The notes: generated by a model from the letters alone, not told the origin. A stretch of 64,000 nt of DNA from Methylocystis hirsuta (GCF_003722355.1 NZ_QWDD01000001.1:3649001-3713000); one strand, 5' to 3'. Numbered from the stretch's first letter, positions 46,214 through 57,248 are shown. Program-made: numbers and translations.

Positions 46214-46298
46214 TGGTGCGGCCGAGAGGACTCGAACCTCCACTGGTTGCCCAACTAGCACCTCAAGCTAGCGCGTCTACCAATTCCGCCACGGCCGC
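46214..46298 (-). tRNA. tRNA-Leu(GAG)
   Basis: 85 nt including encoded CCA. Acceptor GCGGCCG, D arm with GGTAGACGC, anticodon stem CTAGC/GCTAG with loop TTGAGGT (anticodon GAG), variable arm TTGGGCAACCA, T arm GGAGG, TTCGAGT, CCTCT. Acceptor 3' strand CGGCCGC then A and CCA. Its 3' end is probably the attachment site for the degraded integrase element downstream. Confidence 0.96.
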
Positions 46299-46407
46299 AA
46301 GGACGCTCCGCTTAACGCGAAGCGCCGGCGCGCTGCGTCTAACAAATCGGCTCCCAGATGACAAGCGGGCCGACGCTTAGGACCTCGGTTTGGTGTATTG
46401 TGACGCG

Positions 46408-47142
46408 ATGAGCGAAGCCGCCTGTCCTCCTGCGCCCGCCGCTGATACGGCGATGCGCGCGCCCGCAGCCGCGCCGCCGGTCGAATGGCGCCTCAGCGAC
46501 GCTCTCGTCCCCTATGAGGCGGCGGTGTCCTTTATGGAGGCGCGCGCCTCGGCGATCGCTTTGGGCGAGGCGCGCGAATGCGTGTGGCTGCTCGAACATC
46601 CGCCGATCTATACCGGCGGCTCGTCGGCGAAAGAGCAGGATCTGCTCGAGGCGCGCTTCCCCGTCCATCGCACCGGACGCGGCGGGCAGTTCACCTATCA
46701 TGGGCCGGGACAGCGCGTCGCCTATGTGATGCTCGATCTTTCGCGACGCCGGCGCGACGTGCGCGCCCTGGTCTGCGCGCTTGAATCATGGATCATCGCG
46801 ACGCTCGCCGATTTCGGCGTTAAGGGCGAACGGCGCGCCGGGCGCGTCGGCGTCTGGGTCGAGCGGCCGGAAAAAGCCAAGGGACGAGGCGGCGAAATGG
46901 CGGAAGACAAGATCGCTGCGATTGGCGTTCGCCTGCGACAATGGGTGAGCTTCCACGGGATCGCGCTCAATGTCGCGCCGGATCTGACGCATTTTTCCGG
47001 CATTGCGCCCTGCGGCGTGCGCGAGTCGCATCTTGGCGTCACGAGCCTTGCGGACCTCGGCGTCACGGCGGAGATGCGTTCCGTCGACGCCGCGCTGCGC
47101 AGGAATTTCGAGACGATCTTCGGTGCGACGGAGGACGTCTAG
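46408..47142 (+). CDS. lipB: lipoyl(octanoyl) transferase
   Basis: 244 residues from ATG 46408 (GTG 46390 possible). LipB moves octanoyl from acyl carrier protein to lipoyl domains of 2-oxoacid dehydrogenases and the glycine cleavage system. Signatures: [28 protein letters not shown], catalytic Lys in DKIAAIGVR and Cys in [13 protein letters not shown] 15-residue insertion near [12 protein letters not shown] is longer than in many homologues. It converges on bioB with a 4-base overlap. Confidence 0.96.
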   Translation: MSEAACPPAPAADTAMRAPAAAPPVEWRLSDALVPYEAAVSFMEARASAIALGEARECVWLLEHPPIYTGGSSAKEQDLLEARFPVHRTGRGGQFTYHGPGQRVAYVMLDLSRRRRDVRALVCALESWIIATLADFGVKGERRAGRVGVWVERPEKAKGRGGEMAEDKIAAIGVRLRQWVSFHGIALNVAPDLTHFSGIAPCGVRESHLGVTSLADLGVTAEMRSVDAALRRNFETIFGATEDV

Positions 47143-48119
47143 GACGCCGCCGCGCGCGCCTCGCGCGCCGCAAGCGCGGCGAACAGCGCATCGTCTTCAT
47201 TGACGCCGGCGTTGCCCGTCGTCAGCAGCTTCTCGCCGTAGAAGATCGAATTGGCGCCGGCGACGAGACAGAGAATTTGCGCCTCGCGCGACAGTGACGA
47301 GCGGCCGGCCGAGAGCCGCACCCGCGCCTTCGGCATCACGATCCGCGTCGTCGCGATCATGCGCACGAGATCGAGCGGGTCGATCCGCGCGCGCCCAGCG
47401 AGCGGCGTGCCTTCGACGGCGACCAGCGCATTGATCGGCACGCTTTCCGGATGCGGATCGAACGACGCCAGCGTCTGCAACATGCCGGCGCGATCTTTCA
47501 CGCTTTCACCCATGCCGATAATGCCGCCGCAGCACATCTCGAGCCCCGCGCCGCGCACCGCCTTGAGCGTGTCGAGACGGTCCTGATAGGTGCGGGTGGT
47601 GATGATCTCGCCGTAGAATTCCGGGCCGGTGTCGAGATTATGGTTGTAGGCGGTGAGCCCCGCCTCGACGAGGCGCCGCGCTTGCGACTCGTTGATCATG
47701 CCAAGCGTGACGCAGGCCTCCATGCCAAGCGCGCGCACGCCGCGCACCATGTCGAGCACGGCGTCAAAGCGCTTGCCCTCGGGCGCCGAGCGCCAGGCGG
47801 CGCCCATGCAGAAGCGATCTGCGCCGGCTTCTCTGGCGGTCTTTGCGGCGCCGAGCACGTCCGCCGTCTCCATAAGATCGACGCGGTCGAGCTTCACTTC
47901 GCGGTGATGCGCCGATTGCGGGCAATAGGAGCAGTCTTCCGGACAGCCGCCGGTCTTGATCGACAGCAGCGCCGCCTTCTGCACGTCATTGACGTCGTGA
48001 AAGCGGCGATGAACGGCGTTCGCCTGCGCGACGAGATCGAGCAGCGGCTGATCATGAATGGCGACGATCTCTTCGACGCGCCAGTCGTAGCGCAGTGAGA
48101 AATCCGCGGGCGCGTTCAC
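47139..48119 (-). CDS. bioB: biotin synthase
   Basis: 326 residues from ATG 48119. Radical SAM cluster CPEDCSYC (C59, C63, C66). Further family blocks are [39 protein letters not shown] and LSAGRSSLS (the [2Fe-2S]-ligating Arg region). BioB inserts sulfur into dethiobiotin. Its ATG overlaps the stop of the upstream membrane-protein gene. Confidence 0.97.
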   Translation of the reverse strand: MNAPADFSLRYDWRVEEIVAIHDQPLLDLVAQANAVHRRFHDVNDVQKAALLSIKTGGCPEDCSYCPQSAHHREVKLDRVDLMETADVLGAAKTAREAGADRFCMGAAWRSAPEGKRFDAVLDMVRGVRALGMEACVTLGMINESQARRLVEAGLTAYNHNLDTGPEFYGEIITTRTYQDRLDTLKAVRGAGLEMCCGGIIGMGESVKDRAGMLQTLASFDPHPESVPINALVAVEGTPLAGRARIDPLDLVRMIATTRIVMPKARVRLSAGRSSLSREAQILCLVAGANSIFYGEKLLTTGNAGVNEDDALFAALAAREARAAAS

Positions 48120-48634
48120 GCCGGACCTCCGGCGTCGCGGCTTTGCGAGCGATGCTGGGAGCGCGCGGCGAGTTTGCGCTGCGGCGCCTCAGACGTCTCC
48201 TCGGTGCGCGTCGCGCTCTTGCGCCCGCCGCGCAGAGCGGCGTAAGCGACGAAAAGCGCCATCGCGACGTCGAACGCCGCGTTGGCGACCACGAAGGGCG
48301 CGGGGGCGAATTGCGAGGCGGCGCCGATATAGTGAAAGTAAATCGCATAGAGCGGATGCAGCGCGAGGCCCGCGACGACCCACCACGGCGAGCCGATGAT
48401 CGACATGCCGGCGAGCGTGCCGAAGACGGCGACGCCGGTCATTTCGACGCCGACCCAGGGGCCAGGCTCCTCAGCGCGAAAGGCGAAGCCGACATAGAGG
48501 AAGCACAGCGCAATCAGCGCATAGGCGGCGATCCGCTGGACGGCCGCGCCCGACCATTTGCAGAATGCGAGAAGGCCCAAGGCAAAGACCAGGCCGACCC
48601 CGGCGAAGATAAGAATTTCGGTTGTGTCGAGCAT
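48116..48634 (-). CDS. small integral membrane protein (DUF6010-like)
   Basis: 172 residues from ATG 48634 (ATG 48646 possible). Five membrane segments, including [21 protein letters not shown], recalling DUF6010-type proteins, then a basic soluble tail. Function unknown. It overlaps bioB by 4 bases, so the two are co-transcribed. Confidence 0.75.
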   Translation of the reverse strand: MLDTTEILIFAGVGLVFALGLLAFCKWSGAAVQRIAAYALIALCFLYVGFAFRAEEPGPWVGVEMTGVAVFGTLAGMSIIGSPWWVVAGLALHPLYAIYFHYIGAASQFAPAPFVVANAAFDVAMALFVAYAALRGGRKSATRTEETSEAPQRKLAARSQHRSQSRDAGGPA

Positions 48635-48809
48635 GGCTTTGACCATTAGCGCCGCAAAGTGCGGAGATTAGGCGGATCGCATCGTCGCCGACGTCTATAA
48701 GGGGCGACGCCGGCTCGAACAAGTGCCGCGTCGAAAAGGCGCCCGAAGCCTGCTATAGCTGGCTACGAGGCGCCTTGAGGCGCGGAAAGTTTAAAGGTCG
48801 CGACAGATC

Positions 48810-51620
48810 ATGCAGCTCGAGGCGCAGGCGCAGGAAAATCTCGTTACGACCGCTCCGGCGGCGGGCGCCGATCCCGAAGCTTTGAAGGGCGACGAATCGC
48901 TCATCGAGGACATTCGCCTTCTGGGGCGCCTGCTCGGCGACGCGGTTCGTGAACATGAAGGAACCGCGGCCTTCGAACGCATCGAGACGATCCGGCGGCT
49001 CTCCGTCGCCGCAAGCCGCAACCAGGACGCCGAGGCCGACAGGAATCTCGACGCGCTGCTGCGCGCGCTGACGGCGGAAGAGGCGCGCACCGTCATTCGC
49101 GCCTTCAGCTATTTCTCGCATCTTGCGAACATTGCCGAAGATTTGCATCCGCTGCAGCAGCGCGCCCGCGCCCAGGCGAGCGGCGCCTTCACCGGCGCGC
49201 CGAGCCTCGCCACGACCTTCGCGCGACTGCGCAAGGCCGCCGTGGGCGCCGGCAAGATCGCCCAGGCGCTGGCGCGCGGCTGGATTTCGCCGGTGCTGAC
49301 CGCGCATCCGACGGAAGTGCGCCGCAAGAGCCTGCTCGACGCCGAACACGCGATCTTCAAACTGCTCGCCGCGCGCGAGCATATGCGCGGCAAGGCCGAG
49401 CGCGCGCAAAACGAGATGCAGCTTCGCGCCCGCGTCTCTCAGCTCTGGCAGACCGAGCTGTTGCGTCATTCGCGCCTGACCGTGCGCGACGAAATCGAGA
49501 ACACGCTGAGCTATTATCGCAGCACCTTCCTGCGCGAGATCCCGCGCCTTTACGCCGACATCGAACAGCGTCTCGACGGACTGCGCGTGCCGCCGTTCCT
49601 GCGCATGGGCGCCTGGGTCGGCGGCGACCGCGACGGCAATCCGAACGTGACGGCGGAGTCGCTTTCGACCGCCCTGCGCATGCAGTGCGAAACCGTGCTG
49701 CGCTTTTATCTCATCGAAGTGCATGAACTCGGCGCGGAACTTTCGATTTCACGGCGTTACGCCGGCTGCACCAAGGCGCTCGAAGCGCTTGCGGCCCGCT
49801 CGGGCGACGACAATCCGCATCGGGACGACGAGCCCTATCGCCGCGCGCTCATCGGCGTCTATTCGCGTCTCGCCGGCACGCTGGAGAAGCTGACCGGCGG
49901 CCAGGCGGCGCGCCACGCCGTCGCGCCGGGCGAGCCCTACGCCAATTCATGGGCGCTGCTCGCCGATCTCGTCACCATCGATGAGTCGCTGCGGGTGCAT
50001 CACAGCGAAGTCATCGCCACGCAGCGGCTCGAGCCGCTGATCCGCGCCGTCGAAGTCTTCGGCTTTCACCTTGCGACGCTCGATTTGCGGCAGAGCTCCG
50101 ACCGCCACGAAGAAACCATCGCCGAGCTTCTGAGCGCCGCCCGCGTCGTCGATGATTACGCCGCGCTCCCGGAAGCCGAGAAGCAGCAATTGCTGCTGAG
50201 GCTGCTCAGCGATCCGCGGCCGGTGCGCCTGCCGGGCGCGACTTACAGCGACCGCGCCACGAGCGAATTGACGATCATGGAACGCGCGCTCGAGATGCGA
50301 CGGCTCTATGGCGACGAGGCGATACGCCATTACATCATCAGCCACACTGAAACGGTCAGCGACCTTCTCGAAGCGCTGCTGCTGCAGAAGGAATGCGGGT
50401 TGATGCGCGGCACGCTCGATCCGCGCGACGCTCAGCGCGTCATCGCCGATCTCATCATCGTGCCGCTTTTTGAAACGATCGAGGATTTGCGCAACGCCGC
50501 GCCGATCATGCAGGAATTTTATGCGCTCCCTGGCATCCTCAAGCTCGTCGTCAATTCCGGCGGGCAGCAGGACGTCATGCTCGGCTATTCCGACTCCAAC
50601 AAGGACGGCGGCATCTTAACGAGCATCTGGGAGCTCTACCGCGCCTCGACGGCGCTCGCGGAGTTTTTCGCCTCGGCGCCGAACGTCACGCTGCGCCTTT
50701 TCCATGGGCGCGGCGGAACCGTCGGGCGCGGCGGCGGACCGAGCTACGACGCCATTCTCGCCCAGCCGCCTGGCACGGTGAACGGGCAGATCCGCCTGAC
50801 CGAGCAGGGCGAAGTCATCGCGGCGAAATACGCCAATCCACAGATCGGGCACGTCAACCTCGAATTGCTCGTCGCGGCGACGCTGGAAGCGACGCTGCTG
50901 TCCGCACACAAGACGCCCGCGCCGGAGTTCTTGGAAGCTGCTGAAGAATTATCGCAGGCTGGCATGGCGGCCTATCGCGGCCTTGTCTACGGGACCGAAG
51001 GTTTCGTCGATTTCTTCTTTTCGTCGACGCCGATTTCGGAAATCGCCTCGCTCAACATCGGCTCGCGTCCCGCCTCGCGCAAACCTTCGCGCCGCATCGA
51101 GGATCTGCGCGCGATCCCCTGGAGCTTTTCCTGGGCGCAGGCGCGCGTCGCCCTGCCGGGCTGGTACGGCTTTGGTTCGGCGATCGCGCATTTCATCGAA
51201 GAGGACGAGAAAGCGCGGCTCGCGATCTTGCGCCGGATGAGCGAAGAATGGCCGTTCTTTCGCGCGCTGCTCTCGAACATCGACATGATCCTCTCCAAGA
51301 CCGACATGTCGATCGCGCATCATTACGCCGGACTCGTCGAGGACAAGGCGCTTGCCGCGCGCATTTTCGGCATGATTGAGGCGGAGCATGCGCGCGCGAA
51401 TGACGCGCTTGAAAAAATTCTCGGCTCCAAGGAGCGGCTCGCGGACAATCCGACGCTCGCACGCTCGATCAGGCACCGCTTCCCCTATATCGCGCCGCTC
51501 AACTATCTGCAGGTCGAACTGATCCGCCGCCATCGCGCGGGAGAGCGCGGCGAAGACATTCGCGAAGGCATCTTGATGTCGATCAACGGCATTGCGGCGG
51601 GCTTGCGCAATACGGGTTAA
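48810..51620 (+). CDS. ppc: phosphoenolpyruvate carboxylase
   Basis: 936 residues from ATG 48810. The enzyme carboxylates PEP to oxaloacetate; in serine-cycle methylotrophs it fixes CO2. Conserved blocks: [13 protein letters not shown] (catalytic His, about 166), [52 protein letters not shown] (about 630), and the C-terminal [14 protein letters not shown]. Full length and single-copy looking. Confidence 0.97.
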   Translation: MQLEAQAQENLVTTAPAAGADPEALKGDESLIEDIRLLGRLLGDAVREHEGTAAFERIETIRRLSVAASRNQDAEADRNLDALLRALTAEEARTVIRAFSYFSHLANIAEDLHPLQQRARAQASGAFTGAPSLATTFARLRKAAVGAGKIAQALARGWISPVLTAHPTEVRRKSLLDAEHAIFKLLAAREHMRGKAERAQNEMQLRARVSQLWQTELLRHSRLTVRDEIENTLSYYRSTFLREIPRLYADIEQRLDGLRVPPFLRMGAWVGGDRDGNPNVTAESLSTALRMQCETVLRFYLIEVHELGAELSISRRYAGCTKALEALAARSGDDNPHRDDEPYRRALIGVYSRLAGTLEKLTGGQAARHAVAPGEPYANSWALLADLVTIDESLRVHHSEVIATQRLEPLIRAVEVFGFHLATLDLRQSSDRHEETIAELLSAARVVDDYAALPEAEKQQLLLRLLSDPRPVRLPGATYSDRATSELTIMERALEMRRLYGDEAIRHYIISHTETVSDLLEALLLQKECGLMRGTLDPRDAQRVIADLIIVPLFETIEDLRNAAPIMQEFYALPGILKLVVNSGGQQDVMLGYSDSNKDGGILTSIWELYRASTALAEFFASAPNVTLRLFHGRGGTVGRGGGPSYDAILAQPPGTVNGQIRLTEQGEVIAAKYANPQIGHVNLELLVAATLEATLLSAHKTPAPEFLEAAEELSQAGMAAYRGLVYGTEGFVDFFFSSTPISEIASLNIGSRPASRKPSRRIEDLRAIPWSFSWAQARVALPGWYGFGSAIAHFIEEDEKARLAILRRMSEEWPFFRALLSNIDMILSKTDMSIAHHYAGLVEDKALAARIFGMIEAEHARANDALEKILGSKERLADNPTLARSIRHRFPYIAPLNYLQVELIRRHRAGERGEDIREGILMSINGIAAGLRNTG

Positions 51621-51669
51621 CCCAGTCTCGCAGAGCGCTACTGCGCGTTCGGGATATCCCGCAACGCCG

Positions 51670-52635
51670 TTAAGCGGAAAGGAACCCCTCGATCTGCGCG
51701 CAAAATTGCTCCGGCGCTTCGTCGGCCACGAAGTGGCCGCTGTCGTCCACGATCACGGACCTTAGATTCGTCGCCTGCGGTCGGAGCGCATCCGCGAGTC
51801 TTTCGCCAACGCCATGTCGCCCCGCGATCGCCAACACCGGCATATCGAGCTTGCGGCCCTTCAAGGATGCGGCCGCGGCGGCGTCATCTTTGAGCGCCCG
51901 GTAATAGTTGAATCCCGCCGTCATGCCGCCCTCCGAGGCGTAATGTTTGGCGAACTCTGCGATCGCGGCGTCTGGGACCGCGTCCTTCTTGTGGGACCAG
52001 GCGCGGATCTGCGCCGCGATATAATCGCGCTCGCGGCCCTTGGTCAGCATTTCCGGAAAATCGGGCGCCATGTGAAATCCGTAATGCCAGGCGCCGCCGC
52101 GCAACGCGTCCATGTTCTCGGTGCCCGGAATCAGGCAATCCACCAGAACGAGCTTTTCGACATGCTCAGGGTGAAGGTGGGCGAGCATGAAGGCGGCTTT
52201 GCCGCCCATATCATGGCCGACGACATGGGCGCGTCCTCCGGCCGCCTCGTCGATGAGGGCTCGAACGTCCGCCGCGATGGATTGCTTGTCATATCCCGCG
52301 GCGGTCCGTTCGGACAGGCCGAGGCCGCGCAGATCGGGGGCGATCAGCGTAAACCGCGAGCAAAGCCGCTCCATCGTCTTGCGCCAGGCGAACCAGGTCT
52401 GCGGCCAGCCATGAAGCAAGACCACGCTCGGGCCGGCGCCGAGGCGCACGTAATGCAGCTTGACGCCATTGACGCGCGCGAAGAGGCTCTGGCCGCCTTC
52501 TGGCGCCAGCGCGCCGTCTTGGTAATCCGCCGCGCCCGGCGAACTCGTCTCCCTTGTCGTCGGCGAAGCGGTCGCGGCTGCGCCGGCCGCGAGAGTTGAC
52601 GCTCCAAGAAGAAAGGCGCGGCGTTCCATGCTCAT
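51670..52635 (-). CDS. alpha/beta-hydrolase, exported, epoxide-hydrolase-like
   Basis: 321 residues from ATG 52635. A Tat-type start ERRAFLLGASTLAAG suggests export. The hydrolase has oxyanion HGWPQTW, nucleophile GHDMGG (Asp, as in epoxide hydrolases and haloalkane dehalogenases rather than Ser) and the late His in DDSGHFVADEAPEQF. Substrate unknown. Confidence 0.9.
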   Translation of the reverse strand: MSMERRAFLLGASTLAAGAAATASPTTRETSSPGAADYQDGALAPEGGQSLFARVNGVKLHYVRLGAGPSVVLLHGWPQTWFAWRKTMERLCSRFTLIAPDLRGLGLSERTAAGYDKQSIAADVRALIDEAAGGRAHVVGHDMGGKAAFMLAHLHPEHVEKLVLVDCLIPGTENMDALRGGAWHYGFHMAPDFPEMLTKGRERDYIAAQIRAWSHKKDAVPDAAIAEFAKHYASEGGMTAGFNYYRALKDDAAAAASLKGRKLDMPVLAIAGRHGVGERLADALRPQATNLRSVIVDDSGHFVADEAPEQFCAQIEGFLSA

Positions 52636-52932
52636 GATCCGTGTTTCCCGTGCATAGGCGCAGCGGTGAGGATTGAGTCTCGGCAATCTAAAATGCCCGG
52701 CATGCGCAACATTTCAAAGTCAGGCTTTTTTCGGGTGGCGGCTGGCCCGGCGGAGCGGCGCGCAGCCAACCGGATTGCTTCTGCGCTGAAGAGTCGAGGA
52801 AACAAATGGCGCGCTAAACATGGTATAGACTATTGCGCGTCGTCAGACCGCAAACTAACAAGTTGGCCACAGGGATTTCGGTTGGGCCGCGCCCAGGCAT
52901 CTTACGCCGGCCATATCGGAGGGTTAAGCGTC

Positions 52933-53271
52933 ATGAGCGCAGGCAATCAGTTCAATGACATCAGTCTGGAAGAGTTGAAGTCAGGACTTGCATCAGGGCG
53001 GGTCTTGCTTGTCGACGTTCGAGAGGCTGACGAATATGCGGCGGGCCACATCGCCGGCGCGTCGTTCAATCCGCTGTCGAAATTCGATCCGAGCCAGCTG
53101 CCGGTCGCAGGCGAGGGCCAGCAAGTGATCATCTATTGCCGCTCCGGCAAGCGCTCGGTGTCGGCGATGGAGCAGGCGCGGCTCTTGGGCCGTCGCGACG
53201 CCGACACGCATTTTGGCGGCGGCATCCTCGCCTGGCTCAACGCCGGCGAACCCGTCGTCCAGGGCATGTAA
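52933..53271 (+). CDS. rhodanese-domain protein
   Basis: 112 residues from ATG 52933; upstream frame to 52666 has no conserved sequence. Single rhodanese domain with VLLVDVREADEYAAGHI and active-site loop YCRSGKRS (C69), ending GGGILAWLNAGEPV. It probably shuttles persulfide sulfur, though CRSGKRS loops also occur in regulators. It converges on the coxB-like gene. Confidence 0.92.
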   Translation: MSAGNQFNDISLEELKSGLASGRVLLVDVREADEYAAGHIAGASFNPLSKFDPSQLPVAGEGQQVIIYCRSGKRSVSAMEQARLLGRRDADTHFGGGILAWLNAGEPVVQGM

Positions 53272-53298
53272 ACAGCGCGCCCAGATGTCGGCGCAGCG

Positions 53299-54297
53299 TC
53301 AACGCAGGCTCGCGAGATAACGCGACAGCGCGAGCAGTTCGCTTTCGCTGAAGATGTCAAAGGCCGGCATCAGATTGCCGGGCTTGATGTCTTGATTGTG
53401 CTTGATCCATCGCGCGATGGAGGCTTCGTCCGTCGCGAGGATCGCGGCGCCAATCGAGATCCTGCCGCCCACATGCGTAAGATCGGGTCCGAGCCGGCCG
53501 GCCGCAGGCGTTCCGCGGATTGTGTGGCACGCGCCGCAGCCGTGCGAAAGAAACAGCGCCTTGCCCTCTCGCGTCTCCTGCGTCGTGGGGTCCTGCGCAG
53601 GCTGAAACTCCCGTAATCGCCATTCGTCATATTCATTCTGCGGCATCGCCACGACGTCGAACGCCATCAGCGCATGCGCCCCGCCGCAATATTCCGCGCA
53701 TTGGCCCCTGCTCACGCCAGCTTTCTCGGCGCTCAGCGTCAGCGCGGTCTTGCGGCCGGGAATCATATCGAGCTTGCCGGCCAATTTCGGCGCCCAGAAA
53801 CTATGTATGACGTTGTCGCTGCTGAGTTCGATCTCGACCGCGCGGCCGAGCGGGATGCGCAGCTCATTGGCGCTCTCAACCGCAGAGCCGGCGTCGTCGC
53901 GATAGACGACGCGCCACCACCAGCGCTCGCCCGCCACCTCTATTCGAACCGGACTTGCCGCCATCTTTCCCGGCCCCGCGCCGAGCATAACCAGTCCGTA
54001 GACGAGGAGCGCGGAGAGCGTGACGACGGGGAAGATCAGCCCGCCGGCAAGCACGACAGTATCGCCGGCCAGGAACGCCCGGTGACGCGGCGACGCAAAT
54101 AGCGCGATCGCCGTCAGGAGAGTGACCACGAGCACGATCGCGCCGCTTCCCGCGACCATGACCCAGAAGAGTTGCGCAACATGTTGCGCCTGTGGTCCGG
54201 TCGGCGCGAGCGTCGATTGAACGCCCTCGCATCCCGCGAGCAGCAGGCAGGCCGGAGCGGCGCGCGCGATGCGCAAGGATCGCTTTCTATCGCGCAC
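53299..54297 (-). CDS. cytochrome c oxidase subunit II with C-terminal cytochrome c domain
   Basis: 332 residues from ATG 54297. Lipobox LLLAGC (C23), two membrane helices (about 43-68 and 82-105), CuA domain with H165 and CAEYCGGAHALM (C200, C204, H208, M211), and a fused class I cytochrome c with CGACH (254-258). It accepts electrons from a cytochrome and passes them to subunit I. The gene for subunit I is not downstream: a rhodanese gene converges from the other side. It overlaps the triheme cytochrome gene by 11 bases. Confidence 0.92.
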   Translation of the reverse strand: MRDRKRSLRIARAAPACLLLAGCEGVQSTLAPTGPQAQHVAQLFWVMVAGSGAIVLVVTLLTAIALFASPRHRAFLAGDTVVLAGGLIFPVVTLSALLVYGLVMLGAGPGKMAASPVRIEVAGERWWWRVVYRDDAGSAVESANELRIPLGRAVEIELSSDNVIHSFWAPKLAGKLDMIPGRKTALTLSAEKAGVSRGQCAEYCGGAHALMAFDVVAMPQNEYDEWRLREFQPAQDPTTQETREGKALFLSHGCGACHTIRGTPAAGRLGPDLTHVGGRISIGAAILATDEASIARWIKHNQDIKPGNLMPAFDIFSESELLALSRYLASLR

Positions 54298-55444
54298 GGG
54301 GGCCTCCGCGGCGAGACGGCGGGATCGGCCGTTCCAGCCTTTCCGCGGTTGGCGCCGCGACGCTCGCGAAATAGGCGGCGACGTCTCGCGCCTGCTCGTC
54401 GGTCAGACGCGAAGCGATCGTCCCCATGATCGCTCCATATCCCGACTTTTTGCGCAGTCCGCGTTTCCAGATTTCGATCTGGCCGACGATATAGGGCGCG
54501 TATTGGCCGTCGAGCTTGGGAAAGGACGGCGCGCGTGTGTCGCCGTGGCAAACCAGACAGGGCGGGACGCCCGATTCTGGAACGCCTTCTGTCGCAATCT
54601 CTTTGCCGCGCGCAATCTGATCGGCGTTCGGCGCTATCGGCGGCGCGCTCGGCGCCGGGTCCGGCGCGCCCGCGTAATATGCGCTCAGCGCCGTGATCGC
54701 GGCGGCGTCCAGCGCCACGGCGATCGGCTCCATGATGCCGCTCGGCCTCGAACCGCTGGCGAAATCGCGCAGCGCGCGTTCAACATAGGCCTGTGACTGT
54801 CCGGCGAGGCGGGGCACGAGCGCGCTTCTGGGCTGCGCATCGCCACGATGGCAGCGCACGCATCGGGTCAGCGCCTCCATCGTCATGCCGTTCCGGGCGA
54901 TCTCAGCGCCGTCATTCGGTCGCGCCTCGGGGTCGCCGATGGCGAACAGCCGATATTGGCTCGCGCTCATCTGCGGAAGGGCGCGCAGAAAAGCGACAAC
55001 GGCCCACACTTCGTCGTCGCGCTGCTGCGCGACCCACGCCGGCATTCCAGTAAACTTCAGACCATGCTTGACGATCCAGAAGAGCTGCTCTGTCGACCAG
55101 TTGGATGCGGCGCGGTTGAGTTCGGGCGGCGCTGGGAGCATGCGATCAACGATCGGGTCGCTATGCCTTCCCGGGGCGCCGTGGCAAGGCGCGCAGCCTC
55201 CGTCGAAATGGCCCGCGCCGAGGATCACCAGATTTTTATCATCGAGCGTCGGCGGCGTGATGGAGGCGCTGTGCGTCGCAACGGAACGCCGCAAACCAAA
55301 GTCCAGGAACCAGCGTGTGAGCGCCCAATGAGACTGGCTGGCTGCGACGTTGTAGAGACCCGACCAAGCGAAGAGCAGGACGGCCAAAGCGAGAACGAGG
55401 GCGACCCCGACGCCGGCGACTAGAGATTTTCCGACGAACGCCAC
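54287..55444 (-). CDS. triheme cytochrome c
   Basis: 385 residues from ATG 55444. One N-terminal membrane anchor (about 10-30) then three c-type heme motifs: CAPCH (84-88), CVRCH (195-199) and CLVCH (296-300). Each is followed by the c553/c4-like fold. The last two domains form a c4-like pair. It is co-transcribed with the coxB-like gene and could donate to CuA. It could also take electrons from the nearby GMC-type dehydrogenase, whose family often uses a triheme subunit (inference). Confidence 0.93.
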   Translation of the reverse strand: MAFVGKSLVAGVGVALVLALAVLLFAWSGLYNVAASQSHWALTRWFLDFGLRRSVATHSASITPPTLDDKNLVILGAGHFDGGCAPCHGAPGRHSDPIVDRMLPAPPELNRAASNWSTEQLFWIVKHGLKFTGMPAWVAQQRDDEVWAVVAFLRALPQMSASQYRLFAIGDPEARPNDGAEIARNGMTMEALTRCVRCHRGDAQPRSALVPRLAGQSQAYVERALRDFASGSRPSGIMEPIAVALDAAAITALSAYYAGAPDPAPSAPPIAPNADQIARGKEIATEGVPESGVPPCLVCHGDTRAPSFPKLDGQYAPYIVGQIEIWKRGLRKKSGYGAIMGTIASRLTDEQARDVAAYFASVAAPTAERLERPIPPSRRGGPRAR

Positions 55445-55732
55445 CTGGCGTCACCGCCGCGCCGCGCCGGCGCTTAGGAGGCCAGTTGCGTTTGACTGTT
55501 CGGTTCTCTCCATACCGATCTTTCCAGTTGGCGCTAGCCTAGCAGCGTCGCCGACGCAGTCGCGTCCGTAAGAGAGATAGGGTTGGAGCGCGAAGCGATC
55601 AGCTCCCAAGCGCAGGCCTCGCCAAATTGCCTCAAGAGCCGTCGCGGCAGAAAGCGTTCCTCGTTTGGCGAACCCATGGCCACTGTCGAGCTGAAGGAAT
55701 AAGTTTCAAATCTGGCAGCGACTTTCCGGGAC

Positions 55733-56479
55733 ATGCGCATGAGCGACCAATATCGAACCATCAGCCGGCAATATTCGGCGGCGCGGAAGGATGACCATAC
55801 GAATTACCTTGAAACGCCGACCGTCCAATCGGTTCTCGGCGATCTTTCAGGCGCGAGCGCGATCGACTACGCATGCGGGACGGGCCATTATTCTCGGCTT
55901 CTCAAAAGACTTGGCGCAAAGAAGGTGCTCGGCGTGGATCTGTCGCCCGCGATGATTGACGTCGCCCGACATGAAGAGATCCAAAATCCACTTGGCGTCG
56001 CCTACGAGGTCGGCGACGCCGCAGCGACGGCGGTCTTGGGGGCATTCGACGTCGCGACCGCCGCCTTTCTGTTCAATTATGCTGAGGACGAGCAGACGCT
56101 TGCGCAAATGTTCAGGTCTGTAGCGGCGAATGTGATTCCCGACGGCAGATTGGTCGCCGTCGTGCCCAATCCGGACTTCATCAACGGCCGCGAGGATACG
56201 CTTCCTTATGGGTTTTTTCTCGAGGAGATCGGGGAAGGTCCCATGCGCCTGCGCGTGCGGATGACGTTTGTCGGCGAAGAAAAATTTTGGATCGAATTCA
56301 CCCAGTGGAGTCGTCGCGCCTACGAAGACGCGCTGGCGCAGACGGGATTTGCAGACGCCGAATGGACGCCGTTCGCTGTGTCTAAGGAAGGAATTGAGCG
56401 TTACGGACAAAAATTCTGGGACGCCATTCTCGCCAATCCGAAAAGCGTCGTGTTGAGCGCAAGGAAAGAGGCAGCGTGA
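55733..56479 (+). CDS. class I SAM-dependent methyltransferase
   Basis: 248 residues from ATG 55733 (ATG 55739 equally possible). Motif I IDYACGTGHYSRLL, then VLGVDLSPAMIDVAR and the later GRLVAVVPNPDF segment match small-molecule methyltransferases. It starts a plus-strand row with the transaldolase gene 54 bases on. The 55445-55732 stretch upstream shows no gene I can support. Confidence 0.9.
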   Translation: MRMSDQYRTISRQYSAARKDDHTNYLETPTVQSVLGDLSGASAIDYACGTGHYSRLLKRLGAKKVLGVDLSPAMIDVARHEEIQNPLGVAYEVGDAAATAVLGAFDVATAAFLFNYAEDEQTLAQMFRSVAANVIPDGRLVAVVPNPDFINGREDTLPYGFFLEEIGEGPMRLRVRMTFVGEEKFWIEFTQWSRRAYEDALAQTGFADAEWTPFAVSKEGIERYGQKFWDAILANPKSVVLSARKEAA

Positions 56480-56533
56480 ACACGTCCGCGGCAAGTACGG
56501 TCAAGATCAACAATATTCCGATGTGAGGGAGCG

Positions 56534-57211
56534 ATGCTTCTCGTCGATACGGCGGATCAAAACGCTATCCTGGACGCGCTGAAATTTCCGGGCGTGCAGG
56601 GATTCACCACCAATCCGACATTGATCGCCCGCGCCGCCGGCGTGGAAGCGTTGTCGTTGGATGATTACGTCGCCGCGGCGCGCAAGCTCTGCGGAATGTC
56701 CGCTGACGTCGGTTCAATTCGGCAGCTGATGATCCAGGCGGTTGGAGGTCCGGACGAGACCCGGAGGCAAGCAATTCTCTATCTCGACGACCTGAAGACC
56801 GCCCGCGAAAAAAAGCTTTGGATCAAACTTGCGCCGACTGCAACGAGCCTCGCGTGCTGCCGGGCGCTGAAAGACATAGGCTGCGCATCTCTGGCGACAG
56901 CGGTGTTCACGGCGGCGCAGGCCTATGTCGCGATGGAGGCGGGCGCGGATGGCGTCGCGGTATATCTCGGCAGGCTGATGCGGCATGAAAGAGATTGGGA
57001 GAAGCAGCTCGAAAGCGTCGCCGCGATCGTCAAGAGCGCCGAACGGACTTTGCTGCTTGCGAGTTTTCCCGATCGACAAACTGTCGAAGCTGGGCTGCGG
57101 TATAGTCACGACATCACGGCGCCGCCGTCCGTGCTCGAAGACTTGCTAACGTCTTCACTGTCGCAGGAAGCGATCAAGGCGTTCGACGAGAAGGTCGCAT
57201 CGGAGCGCTGA
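56534..57211 (+). CDS. transaldolase / fructose-6-phosphate aldolase family protein
   Basis: 225 residues from ATG 56534. Short transaldolase type: LLVDTADQNAI with Asp6, GFTTNPTLI with Asn27, Schiff-base Lys98 in LWIKLAPT, then TAVFTAAQAYVAMEAGA. Length and motif order match FSA/TalC-like enzymes that exchange three-carbon units. The usual final motif is degenerate. It may feed the sugar-oxidising genes that follow. Confidence 0.85.
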   Translation: MLLVDTADQNAILDALKFPGVQGFTTNPTLIARAAGVEALSLDDYVAAARKLCGMSADVGSIRQLMIQAVGGPDETRRQAILYLDDLKTAREKKLWIKLAPTATSLACCRALKDIGCASLATAVFTAAQAYVAMEAGADGVAVYLGRLMRHERDWEKQLESVAAIVKSAERTLLLASFPDRQTVEAGLRYSHDITAPPSVLEDLLTSSLSQEAIKAFDEKVASER

Positions 57212-57248
57212 AAAGTTGGCCAGGCCCGGAACTTTTTAGGAAGCAAGA

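Noticed and set aside
55534..55761. 75-codon minus-strand frame between cytochrome and methyltransferase genes
   Set aside because: Overlaps the methyltransferase start on the other strand and has no recognisable features.
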